Translations under genes and position numbers: made by a program
Source: Flammeovirga yaeyamensis
GTDB taxonomy: Bacteria > Bacteroidota > Bacteroidia > Cytophagales > Flammeovirgaceae
Length of the DNA stretch: 64,000 nt
NCBI RefSeq assembly: GCF_018736045.1
Contig: NZ_CP076132.1
Location: forward strand, 3,023,501 to 3,087,500
Direction of reading: 5' to 3'
Notes under the pieces: model-generated
What the model was told of the DNA's origin: nothing
Database searches by the model: none
Seen by the model: the letters and a program-made list of their open reading frames with translations, nothing else
In this document: piece by piece, positions 43,519 to 51,313 of the stretch
Layout of the letters: every line of letters begins with the position of its first letter
Position numbering within the stretch: position 1 is the first letter of the stretch

Positions 43519-43551
43519 AAAACGGATGCGTGAAAATGTATCCGTTTTTTT
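43519..43551 (+). terminator. leuS terminator
   Basis: AAAACGGAT pairs with ATCCGTTTT around a 12-base loop, with a run of seven Ts at the 3' side. Confidence 0.9.
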
Positions 43552-43634
43552 ATGTTCAGATAATTATAAAAATTGGCATAATAATTCTACTACTCGCTCT
43601 AGACCATAATTCTTTATTTAAAAAACAAGCAAAC

Positions 43635-44975
43635 ATGAAAAACTGCTATTTTTTTATTTTGATGATTTTCTTTATTAGTTGTGCTAAAAAGGAAAATTCT
43701 CTAGTGTATCAAAACCCCAACTCAAGTGATATAAAACTGGTAATGAACAGTGCATTATCACATTCTGAAATTGAAATCCCATCACATATAGAAGGAAATC
43801 AAATCCACTATACAATTGATAAAAATGCTTTCATCACTTTAAAAGATGGTGATTTAGAAATAGAATTCTTCGCTACCCCCTCTGGTTCAAGTGAGATTAT
43901 TAGAGAAGAAAATAATCAATTTGTATTTAAAGGTGATCTAGGGAATTACAATCAAAGTGTATTTAATATACAAGCTAAGTTTGATCACTTTTTAGAAAAC
44001 AATGTCCTCAGAAATACACAAAAGGAGGAATTGGAAGAAAAGATATCTCAATTAAAAAGTGATTTGATCAAAGAGATTCCAACGGATATAACCCAACAAC
44101 AACAATTAGAAATTAAAGAAATGATTGCACTTGATGCTGCATTTTTACACATCAAGCATGCTATACAAACAGGGTATGGTCGACAAAAAGACTATAGTAT
44201 ACCTGAGCAATATGATATTCAAAATTTTAATATCGATATTCTAGAAAAATTATATGACGAGAACTTCAATTACTTATCATATTACATTCCGAATTATCTA
44301 AACTTGATGTTCCTTAACGATGAGATCTATCAGTTAGCTGGTGAATTCTATTTTGACTTAAGAACAGACGAATTTCAGAATTTAGATATAGAACCTCGTT
44401 TAAAAGAGATGTTTATCGCTTCTACAATAGCAGAGTCAATTAACACTCAAGGATTAAAAGACAACAACGAAGCGTCCTTATATCAGTTCTTACACGATTA
44501 TCCAGATTACTCTCATAAAGAAGAATTAATCGCAACTTTGAAAAACAATTCCACTATGAAAGATGGGAATGTTGCCCCTATCATTCATGCATTTGATGCG
44601 AATGGAGAAATATTTCATTTAAAAAATCATGAAGGCAAAGTAGTATATATTAATGTATGGGCGACTTGGAATGAGAACTTCAATCAACAAATAAAAGATA
44701 TTAAAGCTTTAAAGTCGAAATACGAAGGGCAAGACATTGAGATCATCTCCCTATCTGTAGACCGTGATCAACAACATTGGAAAGACTATATTGACTATTC
44801 AGGTGAGATTAAAAACAATATTTGGACTTCTAAAGTAGATCAGTTTTACAGTAATTATAAAGTCTACACTGTCCCTCGTTTTATTCTAATTGATAAAAAC
44901 GGGAAATTAATAAATAGCTTTGCTCCCGCTCCTGATTCCAAAGAATTAGACGATTTGATTGCAGAAGCACTTTAA
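43635..44975 (+). CDS. TlpA-like thioredoxin-fold lipoprotein lacking the CxxC motif
   Basis: This 446-residue lipoprotein (lipobox FFISC) is from ATG 43635; an upstream frame start at 43530 overlaps the leuS terminator. Residues ~25-300 are a polar helical region like the N-terminal part of Bacteroidota TlpA/ResA-like lipoproteins. The last ~140 residues form a thioredoxin fold (VYINVWATWNENFNQQIKD, then YTVPRFILIDKNGKLI with the cis-Pro). The usual WCxxC is replaced by WNENF, so both redox cysteines are gone. It probably binds rather than reduces a partner in the periplasm. Confidence 0.82.
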   Translation: MKNCYFFILMIFFISCAKKENSLVYQNPNSSDIKLVMNSALSHSEIEIPSHIEGNQIHYTIDKNAFITLKDGDLEIEFFATPSGSSEIIREENNQFVFKGDLGNYNQSVFNIQAKFDHFLENNVLRNTQKEELEEKISQLKSDLIKEIPTDITQQQQLEIKEMIALDAAFLHIKHAIQTGYGRQKDYSIPEQYDIQNFNIDILEKLYDENFNYLSYYIPNYLNLMFLNDEIYQLAGEFYFDLRTDEFQNLDIEPRLKEMFIASTIAESINTQGLKDNNEASLYQFLHDYPDYSHKEELIATLKNNSTMKDGNVAPIIHAFDANGEIFHLKNHEGKVVYINVWATWNENFNQQIKDIKALKSKYEGQDIEIISLSVDRDQQHWKDYIDYSGEIKNNIWTSKVDQFYSNYKVYTVPRFILIDKNGKLINSFAPAPDSKELDDLIAEAL

Positions 44976-44996
44976 TAAAAACATTATATACTTCAA

Positions 44997-45030
44997 CAAA
45001 AGATGCACAAACGTGCATCTTTTGTTTTTT
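44997..45030 (+). terminator. Terminator after the thioredoxin-fold lipoprotein gene
   Basis: CAAAAGATGCAC (44997-45008) and GTGCATCTTTTG (45013-45024) form a perfect 12-bp stem around AAAC and are followed by TTTTTT. Confidence 0.95.
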
Positions 45031-45117
45031 AATAGACTATTAATAAGTAATAACATTCATAAACACTCAAAAACACGAATAAATTGTAGATTACAGTATT
45101 ATTTGAACCTATTATCA

Positions 45118-46314
45118 ATGAAAATGAAAAAGTTATTACTTGTATTGTCGAGTTTACTATTCGTTTTTGGATGCTCTCCATCCAAAAAAATTGATGCACA
45201 ATACGTAGAAGACCTTAACATCGCTTTAACTAAAGCTGGAGAAAACAGAGCTGAACTACAATTAGCAATTGATGAAATGTCGCAGGATAAGGTAAATGCA
45301 ATGGCTTTTTTGATTGCCTATATGCCTGAGAGAGATTTAAAAACATTATCTGCCGAATATCTAATTAAGAATGTTAATCTGGCGTATAAGGCTAAAAACG
45401 AATTCCCTTGGGGAAATGAAATTCCAGATTCTGTATTTTACAATGATGTTCTTCCGTATGCTTTAATGAACGAAAGAAGAGATGATTGGAGAGAAGATTT
45501 CTACAATCGTTTCGCTCCTATCGTAAAAGATTGCAAAACTATGGAAGAGGCGATTACCATTATTAATGATACAATTATTGATGTGGTGAAAGTAAAATAT
45601 TCTACAGAAAGAGAAAAGCCGGACCAATCTCCTTATGAGTCAATTGACCAAGGTTTAGCTTCTTGTTCTGGTTTATCTGTATTATTAGCAGATGCTTTTA
45701 GAAGTGTCGGTATTCCAACACGTTTAGCAGGTACACCAAACTGGACAACAAAAGAAGGCAACCATAACTGGAACGAAGTATGGCTAAAAGGACAATGGTA
45801 TTTTACTGAATACTATCCATCTGGATTAGATAAATCATGGTTCTTGGCAGACGCAGGTGTGGCAGATACTAAAGACCCAAAACATTGGATTTATGCTTCC
45901 TCATGGAAACCCGCTCAATACGATTTCCCTTTGGTTTGGGATTACGATATTAAATACGTTCATGCACATAATGTAACGGATAGATATATTGATCTTTGGC
46001 ACAAAGAACAAGCTCAAAATGTGGGTAAGGAAGGTAAAGTAGCCGTAAGAATCAAAATGTTCAAAAATAAGGCTTGTACTTTAATTAGTGATAATCGTGT
46101 GGAAACTGAAGTGACAATTTCTGCCGATAGGAAAATCATTGAAAGTGGTAAAACAGCAGGTCCTTTAAAAGACATGAATGATATTTTACAATTCTATTTG
46201 GATAAAAATAAAACCTATCAGATGACGTATTTTGATAGCAAGGGAAATCCTGTGACTAAATCGTTAGCTGTTGAGGCTGATAACATGGAACTTACACTTT
46301 ATAAGGAAATATAG
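45118..46314 (+). CDS. Transglutaminase-like lipoprotein
   Basis: The 398-residue lipoprotein (MKMKKLLLVLSSLLFVFGC, lipid-modified C19) has a transglutaminase/peptide-N-glycanase-like cysteine-protease fold. The putative nucleophile is C183 in LASCSGLSVLLADAF. H216 in GNHNWNEVW is followed by an acidic third residue nearby (WYFTEYYPSG). The C-terminal ~100 residues look like a beta-sandwich. Such proteins act as envelope proteases or amidases, but the substrate is not evident. I start at 45118 rather than at an upstream frame because the lipobox is then normally placed. Confidence 0.85.
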   Translation: MKMKKLLLVLSSLLFVFGCSPSKKIDAQYVEDLNIALTKAGENRAELQLAIDEMSQDKVNAMAFLIAYMPERDLKTLSAEYLIKNVNLAYKAKNEFPWGNEIPDSVFYNDVLPYALMNERRDDWREDFYNRFAPIVKDCKTMEEAITIINDTIIDVVKVKYSTEREKPDQSPYESIDQGLASCSGLSVLLADAFRSVGIPTRLAGTPNWTTKEGNHNWNEVWLKGQWYFTEYYPSGLDKSWFLADAGVADTKDPKHWIYASSWKPAQYDFPLVWDYDIKYVHAHNVTDRYIDLWHKEQAQNVGKEGKVAVRIKMFKNKACTLISDNRVETEVTISADRKIIESGKTAGPLKDMNDILQFYLDKNKTYQMTYFDSKGNPVTKSLAVEADNMELTLYKEI

Positions 46315-46344
46315 AACGAGGAGTTCTCAATTTACACCTAAACT

Positions 46345-46378
46345 AAAAAGTACTTGAGCAATCGAGTACTTTTTTTTA
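46345..46378 (+). terminator. Terminator after the transglutaminase-like gene
   Basis: AAAAAGTACTTG pairs with CGAGTACTTTTT (one G-T pair), with eight Ts at the 3' side. Confidence 0.9.
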
Positions 46379-46408
46379 TTCTCATTTCTTTGATTTAATT
46401 TCGAGGTC

Positions 46409-46903
46409 ATGAAAAATGACAAAGCTGTAGAACAAACTTTTGGACACAGACTAAGGGTAAGAGTCTGTGGAGTGCTAGTTGAAGGAGAAAAAATTTTGAT
46501 GGCTGTTCACAGAGGTATTGGTCCGAATGGTATCTTCTGGGCTCCTCCTGGTGGTGGTTTAGAATATGGAGAAACAGTCGATGATGCTTTGAAAAGGGAA
46601 TTTTTAGAAGAGACCGGATTAGAAATTGAATTAAAAAAGCATTTATTTACTCATGAGTTCCATGATCTCCCATTACATGGTATTGAATTATTTTTTTTAG
46701 TTGAAAAAACGGGTGGAGTTCTAAAAATTGGTCATGATCCTGAAATGGAAGAGCAAATACTTGAAAATATGGTTTTTATCGACTTCAAAGAACTTGCTCA
46801 AAAACCAAAAGAAGAGAAGCATCATTTATTTAGACATTGTAATTCGTTAAAAGAACTCATCAATATGCAAGGTTTTTACAGCAATTTAAGAGAAAATTTG
46901 TAA
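46409..46903 (+). CDS. Nudix hydrolase
   Basis: The 164-residue cytosolic protein contains a complete Nudix box at about residues 47-69 (GGGLEYGETVDDALKREF then LEETGLEI), with the REFLEE core for Mg2+ binding. It cleaves a nucleoside diphosphate linked to an unknown moiety. The flanking sequence shows no specificity motif for ADP-ribose, mutT-type or Ap4A substrates. The pyrR gene follows after 54 bases on the same strand, so co-transcription is possible. Confidence 0.93.
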   Translation: MKNDKAVEQTFGHRLRVRVCGVLVEGEKILMAVHRGIGPNGIFWAPPGGGLEYGETVDDALKREFLEETGLEIELKKHLFTHEFHDLPLHGIELFFLVEKTGGVLKIGHDPEMEEQILENMVFIDFKELAQKPKEEKHHLFRHCNSLKELINMQGFYSNLRENL

Positions 46904-46957
46904 ACTTGTAAGATAGAATAAATAGGTAACAATTCCTGTTGAATTTCTAAAGATATA

Positions 46958-47497
46958 ATGGCAAAAGTAAGCATATTACACGGACAGCTACTGGACATTA
47001 CAATCAGTAGATTGAGTCAGCAACTTATAGAGAACCATGGTGATTTCTCAAACACTGTGATTATTGGGTTGCAACAAGGAGGAATTATTCTTTCAGAGAG
47101 AATAAGACAAAGAATTAAGGAGATGGAGAATATCGATGTCCCTTGTGGTCAATTGGATATTACTTTCCATAGAGACGATTTCCGTAGAAGAGAAAATATC
47201 CTTACCCCAAGTAAGACTGAAATTCCTTTTCTTATTGAAAATATGAAAGTGATTTTAGTAGATGATGTCATCTTCACTGGTCGTTCTATCCGTTCCGCAT
47301 TAGATGCTATGATGGCTTTCGGAAGACCTCAAAAAGTTGAGTTACTTTGTTTAATCGACAGAAAGTATAGTCGCGATTTACCAATCGAACCAACTTATGT
47401 TGGCAAGGTAGTCAATTCTATACAATCACAATATATCACTGCAGAGTGGAAGGAAGAGGGTCATGATGATGATAATTTATGGCTTATCAACCAATAG
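46958..47497 (+). CDS. pyrR: PyrR pyrimidine operon regulator / uracil phosphoribosyltransferase
   Basis: The 179-residue phosphoribosyltransferase-fold protein has the PRPP loop VILVDDVIFTGRSI (~94-107) and the PyrR-typical PCGQLDITFHRDD segment (~66-78). PyrR of Gram-positive bacteria binds pyr mRNA with UMP to promote attenuation; it may also make UMP from uracil. Here it precedes pyrB with a terminator hairpin between, the arrangement expected of attenuation control. I could not find the canonical PyrR-binding loop sequence. Confidence 0.92.
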   Translation: MAKVSILHGQLLDITISRLSQQLIENHGDFSNTVIIGLQQGGIILSERIRQRIKEMENIDVPCGQLDITFHRDDFRRRENILTPSKTEIPFLIENMKVILVDDVIFTGRSIRSALDAMMAFGRPQKVELLCLIDRKYSRDLPIEPTYVGKVVNSIQSQYITAEWKEEGHDDDNLWLINQ

Positions 47498-47502
47498 ATA
47501 TT

Positions 47503-47532
47503 AACGGCTTTCAATAGATGGCCGTTTTTTTT
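47503..47532 (+). terminator. Terminator or attenuator between pyrR and pyrB
   Basis: AACGGC (47503-47508) pairs with GCCGTT (47521-47526) around a 12-base loop and is followed by eight Ts. The pyrB ATG lies 36 bases after the T-run. The repeat CAATAGAT occurs at 47492-47499 and again in the loop at 47512-47519. Confidence 0.8.
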
Positions 47533-47567
47533 AGATTCAGAAAAAGAGATAGAAATATATATATATA

Positions 47568-48488
47568 ATGTTAAGTACGAAACACCTACTTGGAATTAAA
47601 GACCTTACAAGAGAAGACTTAGAATTGATATTTTCTACTGCTGATCAGTTCAAAGAAGTCATTAATAGACCGATCAAAAAGGTTCCTTCTCTTAGAGACA
47701 TCACTATCGCCAACATCTTCTTCGAGAACTCTACTCGAACTAAACTATCTTTTGAATTAGCTGAAAAACGTCTTTCGGCTGATGTAATCAATTTTTCATC
47801 AAGTGGTAGTTCTGTAAAAAAGGGAGAAACTCTTTTGGATACTGTCAATAATATCCTTTCTATGAAAGTCGATATCATTGTCATGCGACATTCAAGCCCA
47901 GGCGCCCCTCACTTTCTTGCCAATCATATAGATGCAACCATCTTAAATGCAGGTGACGGTACACACGAACACCCTACTCAAGCCATCTTAGATACATATT
48001 CTATTCGTGAACGTTTGGGTACTGTTGAAGGAAAGAAAGTAGTTATTGTAGGAGACATTCTTCATTCAAGAGTGGCCTTATCCAACATCTTTGCCCTTCA
48101 AAAATTAGGTGCTGAAGTAATGGTTTGTGGACCACATACGTTAATTCCTAAATACATCGATCAGTTAGGTGTTCGAGTAGAACATGATTTAAGGAAAGCT
48201 TTAGAGTGGTGTGATGTTGCCAATATGCTTCGTATTCAGATGGAACGTCAGCTAGTAAAAAACTTTCCTTCTGTACGAGAATACTCACAACATTTTGGGC
48301 TAAATAAAGAGTTATTACAATCACTTGACAAGGAAATTGTTGTGATGCACCCAGGACCAATTAATCGCGGTGTAGAGATCACTTCTGATGTTGCAGACTG
48401 TGAAAATGCCATTATTCTCGATCAAGTTGAAAATGGCGTCGCCACTAGAATGGCCGCTTTATATTTGCTTGCAGGAAAGCAAAATTAA
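47568..48488 (+). CDS. pyrB: Aspartate carbamoyltransferase catalytic subunit
   Basis: This enzyme makes carbamoyl-aspartate from carbamoyl phosphate and aspartate, the first committed step of pyrimidine synthesis. The 306-residue protein has the carbamoyl-phosphate motif FENSTRTKLSFE (~51-62), the HPTQAILDTYS block (~126-136), LHSRVALSN and the late MHPGPINRGVEI. No PyrI regulatory subunit is adjacent, consistent with a class controlled at transcription, as pyrR upstream suggests. A perfect terminator follows. Confidence 0.96.
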   Translation: MLSTKHLLGIKDLTREDLELIFSTADQFKEVINRPIKKVPSLRDITIANIFFENSTRTKLSFELAEKRLSADVINFSSSGSSVKKGETLLDTVNNILSMKVDIIVMRHSSPGAPHFLANHIDATILNAGDGTHEHPTQAILDTYSIRERLGTVEGKKVVIVGDILHSRVALSNIFALQKLGAEVMVCGPHTLIPKYIDQLGVRVEHDLRKALEWCDVANMLRIQMERQLVKNFPSVREYSQHFGLNKELLQSLDKEIVVMHPGPINRGVEITSDVADCENAIILDQVENGVATRMAALYLLAGKQN

Positions 48489-48499
48489 GATAAGAAAAT

Positions 48500-48529
48500 C
48501 AAAAGGAACATTTTACAATGTTCCTTTTG
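48500..48529 (+). terminator. pyrB terminator
   Basis: CAAAAGGAACATT (48500-48512) and AATGTTCCTTTTG (48517-48529) form a perfect 13-bp stem around TTAC. Confidence 0.9.
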
Positions 48530-48712
48530 CATTTCACACACAATTTACTGCTTTTCATAAATATTACTTTTGATTCCCTATTTTTATACCTAATTTAAAG
48601 TATTGATTATCATCTCATTGTCGTAAGTATTACTATTGTAAAATTAATTAAATCATTTATCAGCCTTTACCCCTACATCTTTACCATTGCTGATAAGAAA
48701 CTATTTTTTGTA

Positions 48713-49429
48713 ATGCCCAACCCTAATTACAATTCATCCATACATTGCGGTATTCTTGATGCTGATATAGGCAATCAGGAAAAGCTTTCACATTTTATTG
48801 ATAAAGTGCCATTTTTATCATTAAAGGAAACCTATACTTCTCCTTTAGAGGCCGATAGTTCTCAATCATTTCATCTATTAGATGTGGTGTTTATTAATTC
48901 TGACTTGCCTTATATAAGTGGGTTAGACTGGATTGTATCAAAAAGTATTCCGCCTAAATTTGTTCTTTTATCTAAAGAATTAAGTGATGCTGCTTATGCA
49001 TTTGATAATGATGCTTTGGATTTTATTTATGATTTAAATTTCACAAGATTTTATAAAGCTGCCAATAAAATTAAGCGATCCAAAGATGCTCGATACTCAG
49101 TGGCATCATCAAAATCTTTGTTTGTGAAATCGGAAAATAGAATAAATAAAATACCATTTGATGATATCATCTTTATAGAAGCTCAGAATAATTATATTCA
49201 TATTAATACGAAGAAAAAAAAATATACTACCCTGATGAAGTTAAAAGAAGCTGAGGCCATTTTACCTCAACATCAGTTTATCAGAATTCAAAAATCTTTT
49301 ATTGTCAATAAAAGTTTTGTTCAAGCAATTGAAGGAAATGCTGTTGTAGTTAACGAAAACCTATTTAACATCAGTCGACCTTTAAAGAAAAAAGTAATTG
49401 CATCGATAACTCAAGGCTACTTAGTTTAA
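48713..49429 (+). CDS. LytTR DNA-binding regulator with degenerate receiver
   Basis: The 238-residue protein is paralogous to the regulator at 52317. The C-terminal LytTR DNA-binding domain (~140-238) is intact (IIFIEAQNNYIHI, IRIQKSFIVNKSFVQAIEG). The receiver-like N-terminus has lost key residues: the phospho-acceptor Asp is N62 (VFINSDLPYISGLDW), and the KP pair is replaced by D107-L108. The acidic pocket is only partly kept (ILDAD). It cannot be phosphorylated in the usual way, so it may be constitutive, ligand-controlled or a heterodimer partner. It is the first gene of the surface-lipoprotein/LytS region, on the same strand. Confidence 0.88.
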   Translation: MPNPNYNSSIHCGILDADIGNQEKLSHFIDKVPFLSLKETYTSPLEADSSQSFHLLDVVFINSDLPYISGLDWIVSKSIPPKFVLLSKELSDAAYAFDNDALDFIYDLNFTRFYKAANKIKRSKDARYSVASSKSLFVKSENRINKIPFDDIIFIEAQNNYIHINTKKKKYTTLMKLKEAEAILPQHQFIRIQKSFIVNKSFVQAIEGNAVVVNENLFNISRPLKKKVIASITQGYLV

Positions 49430-49503
49430 AAACGAACTTGAGGTTGTAACAGTCTCAATTTGTATCCTAAACCTATTTTTACCCGATTAACTATTAATAA
49501 TTT

Positions 49504-49980
49504 ATGAAAACTATTGTAAAAGTATTAGGGGGAATACTACTCCTATGCTTTTGTTCATGTGACCTAATGTTAAGTGAGCCCTCCCCTGATTTCTATCAAG
49601 GTCAACCTCCTGGACAAGTAGGAAACAGTTCAAATGTATCGAATTCATCCACGAGTAATAAGCCTAATCGAAAGTCCTATAATATTGAATTACACCCTTT
49701 AACCAAAGATTGCAATTCCTTTGAACGCTTAACTTTATCAATTATTTCAGAACAAAATATAAAGACTTTTGAACGAAATGTGGAAACCAAAAATGGTAAA
49801 GCAACTATTATTATTCGTGATTTTATTCCTAATGGGGTGTATACCATGAAACTACATCTACCTAATTCACATAATACATTAAGAAGTCAGAAACTCTATG
49901 TAGATAATAGTGCCACTGATGATAACGACATTTATTTCCCTTATCAGAATTGTGAAACTGGTAATAGTAAAAATCAATAA
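49504..49980 (+). CDS. Small lipoprotein of unknown function
   Basis: The 158-residue lipoprotein starts with MKTIVKVLGGILLLCFCSC, and the lipid-modified Cys is probably C19. A Pro/Gln/Ser/Asn-rich linker follows (residues ~25-60), then a ~100-residue domain with beta-strand character and two further cysteines (LTKDCNSFERLTLSI, FPYQNCETGN) that could pair. No family is recognised. It lies 74 bases after the degenerate LytTR regulator. Confidence 0.7.
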   Translation: MKTIVKVLGGILLLCFCSCDLMLSEPSPDFYQGQPPGQVGNSSNVSNSSTSNKPNRKSYNIELHPLTKDCNSFERLTLSIISEQNIKTFERNVETKNGKATIIIRDFIPNGVYTMKLHLPNSHNTLRSQKLYVDNSATDDNDIYFPYQNCETGNSKNQ

Positions 49981-50102
49981 CACCTGCTGCATTTCACCTC
50001 GACAGATCTGCAGTTTACCAAAAATAATATCAATTACCCTAGATATTAATGAGATTTAAATATTGAAAATAACGAAACATTTACTCTATAAAATTTTTAA
50101 TT

Positions 50103-50576
50103 ATGAACACTCTATTAAAACTATTCTTTGTCCTCTTTACCTCTCTATTTATGTTTTCTTGTGCATCTGATGATGATGCAAATGGAGGAATCGTGCCTAT
50201 TGGTTTAAATGCTGGAGATGACAATGATGATGCTACAAATGCTGGTGATGAAGAAGAAGATCCAAACATCTATATTTCATTGGTAGATACAACTGGATAT
50301 TGTACAGCAAACAATGATGTATTATTTATTGTCACCACTCTAAAAGGTGAATTTTCTTCTGAAACGGCAGGACAACAAAATAATACGTATTTCGCATCAT
50401 TTAATACAGAAGATTTAAATTCAATAGAAGATGCTAATGCAGTTAGTATTTCATTTAAAAATACAGTTTCAGATGAAACAATTGGATGGGCTGCCATAAA
50501 TGAAGAAGCAATTGAATCTAAAAGAATTATTATTAATTATAATTCTTGTCTTGCAAATATTACTGCAGCAGAATAA
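50103..50576 (+). CDS. Small acidic lipoprotein, paralogue 1
   Basis: The 157-residue lipoprotein has a lipobox at C20 (LFMFSCASDDD). The residues after Cys (CASDDDANGGIVPIGL) match those of the next gene's product (CASEGDGAGGITPISL). An acidic Asp/Glu-rich linker (~33-52) leads to a beta-rich domain with two cysteines (TTGYCTANNDVLFI and NYNSCLANITAAE at the end). The SDDD directly after the lipid Cys resembles the Bacteroidota lipoprotein export signal, so surface exposure is plausible. Function is unknown. Confidence 0.75.
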   Translation: MNTLLKLFFVLFTSLFMFSCASDDDANGGIVPIGLNAGDDNDDATNAGDEEEDPNIYISLVDTTGYCTANNDVLFIVTTLKGEFSSETAGQQNNTYFASFNTEDLNSIEDANAVSISFKNTVSDETIGWAAINEEAIESKRIIINYNSCLANITAAE

Positions 50577-50582
50577 TTTAAA

Positions 50583-50620
50583 AACAGAGCTCTATTACTA
50601 TAATTTTATAGAGCTCTGTT
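50583..50620 (+). terminator. Hairpin terminator after lipoprotein paralogue 1
   Basis: AACAGAGCTCTAT (50583-50595) and ATAGAGCTCTGTT (50608-50620) form a perfect 13-bp stem. It is flanked by A-rich sequence on both sides. Confidence 0.8.
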
Positions 50621-50728
50621 AAAACTTTATACGAACACTCATTTTGATAAATACTACTTATTTATTTAATCATATCAAATCGTTTGTATTATTTCCTTTT
50701 TATGACTTATTTCTTTAACCCACTACTT

Positions 50729-51214
50729 ATGAAAACTATTAATCACATTATTGCTATCTTAATTCTATCTTTATTTATTGTTTCATGTGCTTCTGAAGGT
50801 GACGGTGCTGGAGGAATTACTCCTATTTCTTTAGGTAGTAACAATGGAGTAGATTTAGATGACACTGAAAAAACTGGCGTTATATATCTATTGATTGAAG
50901 ACAATGCAGAAAGGTTTACCTGTGAAGCTGTTGAAAATATTCAAGTTCGAATGTATTTAAAAAGTGACGCAGAAAAAACTATTATAGATCAGGCTACTAT
51001 AAGTAGGTATAACTCCAATGGTTTGTATTATACATTTAATTTAACTTCTACTTTGACTGCAGATTCTTATATTGTTGAGTATAGTTCTCCTGATATACAG
51101 AGTAATTTAGTATATCAGGTCGATATTACTTCTTCAGAAATTGAAAATGAATACTATAAAGCATTAACTACCAATGCTTGTTCCTTAGTATCGGTTGATG
51201 ACAGTTTCGAATAA
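50729..51214 (+). CDS. Small acidic lipoprotein, paralogue 2
   Basis: The protein has 161 residues from ATG 50729 (MKTINHIIAILILSLFIVSC); an upstream frame start at 50684 would misplace the lipobox. Lipid Cys is C20. The CASEGDGAGGITPISL stretch parallels the preceding lipoprotein, and the domain after the acidic linker again has paired cysteines (AERFTCEAVENIQV and TTNACSLVSVDD). This suggests a shared disulfide-linked beta fold. It is probably in the outer membrane, possibly surface-exposed. Function is unknown; it lies directly upstream of the LytS kinase. Confidence 0.75.
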   Translation: MKTINHIIAILILSLFIVSCASEGDGAGGITPISLGSNNGVDLDDTEKTGVIYLLIEDNAERFTCEAVENIQVRMYLKSDAEKTIIDQATISRYNSNGLYYTFNLTSTLTADSYIVEYSSPDIQSNLVYQVDITSSEIENEYYKALTTNACSLVSVDDSFE

Positions 51215-51225
51215 GAATTTTCAAT

Positions 51226-51272
51226 AATTTGATATAAATTGCAATACAACACCATTCAATTCATATCAAATT
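51226..51272 (+). terminator. Long hairpin between lipoprotein paralogue 2 and the LytS kinase
   Basis: AATTTGATATAAATTG (51226-51241) pairs with CAATTCATATCAAATT (51257-51272), 15 of 16 bases, around a 15-base loop. ATTTTAC follows, so it could be a weak terminator or a leader element of the kinase gene. CATATCAAAT also occurs in the leader of lipoprotein paralogue 2, around 50670. Confidence 0.6.
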
Positions 51273-51313
51273 ATTTTACACAAAGTATACAGAAGGAAGA
51301 AAATTAACTAAAC

